Source: Prosapia bicincta
Lineage: Eukaryota > Arthropoda > Insecta > Hemiptera > Cercopidae
Length of the DNA stretch: 64,000 nt
Direction: 5' to 3'
NCBI GenBank assembly: GCA_036971475.1
Contig: JBAIZL010000001.1
Location: 206,408,841 to 206,472,840 of the forward strand
Positions within the stretch are counted from its first letter, which is position 1; each line of letters starts with the position of its first letter. A model generated the notes under the pieces. That model saw only the letters and a list, made by a program, of their open reading frames with translations, was not told the origin of the DNA and ran no database searches. The position numbers and the translations under genes are program-made. This document shows positions 63,661 through 64,000 of this stretch, in pieces.

Positions 63661-64000
63661 TAATTCCTTACCTCACATATCTGTATTCTATCGCTATCAG
63701 TCACTTGATTTTGTTCTCGTTAACAGTTTCCGATAGGCATCCTAGTTTCTTGAGAATTGTTTCTCTTCATGTTATTTTTGACGAATGTTTCTGTAGGAAA
63801 AAAGTGTAGAGTATTGTCATAAATAAATATTAATTTTTTGTTTTATCACTTATTTTGACAAAATTCAGAATGTATGCAAATGGCAATATAACTTCTAAAA
63901 AAATACATTTTGACAGATTGAATTTCTTTTAAAATTGACAGTAAAACATATTGTTGAGTATTTTAAGTACACTTCCATTTCACTTTCGTTCCTTCCGTAA
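63661..64000. other. Window end, nothing recognised
   Basis: Returns to ordinary AT-rich sequence. The 61-codon frame at 63624-63809 starts inside the last 88-bp unit and is a chance frame. Confidence 0.5.

Overview
This is a metazoan nuclear window, most likely from an arthropod. It is AT-rich and full of TA, TG and CA microsatellites. No open reading frame looks like a host gene, and I found no rRNA, tRNA, operon structure, CRISPR array or bacterial signal. The arthropod guess rests on the mix of decayed Tc1/mariner transposases and Penelope-like retroelements (PLEs); it is an inference. The window is probably intergenic or deep intronic.

Layout. Positions 1-9325 are mostly featureless AT-rich sequence with TG and TA tracts, one PLE-type inverted terminal pair (7669-7957) and an older fragment (6219-6333). 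Positions 9326-16031 hold a 6.7 kb satellite of 139/140-bp units with higher-order structure. A decayed minus-strand PLE fragment (16076-16465) abuts it. Positions 16549-23715 hold PLE terminal debris, two opposite copies of a dispersed repeat (16665-17165, 23285-23715), a 23-bp minisatellite (20583-21456) and a degenerate ~240-bp repeat. Positions 24585-31055 hold another inverted repeat pair, a cluster of PLE terminal sequences among TA tracts, and a 5'-truncated, frameshifted PLE with reverse-transcriptase thumb and GIY-YIG endonuclease (29963-30792). A 726-bp Tc1/mariner-type element with long inverted ends and TA target duplication lies at 31243-31968. A 33-bp minisatellite fills 35108-36425. 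The second half is sparse: two decayed transposase fragments (40870-41080, 51690-52595), a 335-bp GT tract, nested TA duplications (54560-55290), two more PLE-type inverted pairs (56343-56690, 59235-59385) and an 88-bp tandem repeat (62963-63660).

Most interesting signal. Fourteen short segments share the layout of a minimal hammerhead ribozyme: a CTGATGA-like box, one extra nucleotide, a 5-7 bp hairpin, GAAA, and often a 6-bp palindrome. They fall into at least four families with unrelated hairpin sequences. One lies about 100 bp downstream of the PLE endonuclease frame, which ties the motif to that retroelement. Eight of the fourteen sit in four opposed pairs (27140/27218, 27434/27518, 56425/56549, 59263/59321); a fifth pair (7669-7957) keeps one intact motif and one decayed box. 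Hammerhead motifs in PLE terminal repeats are a known phenomenon; the inverted-pair arrangement and the number of families within 64 kb are what deserve checking.
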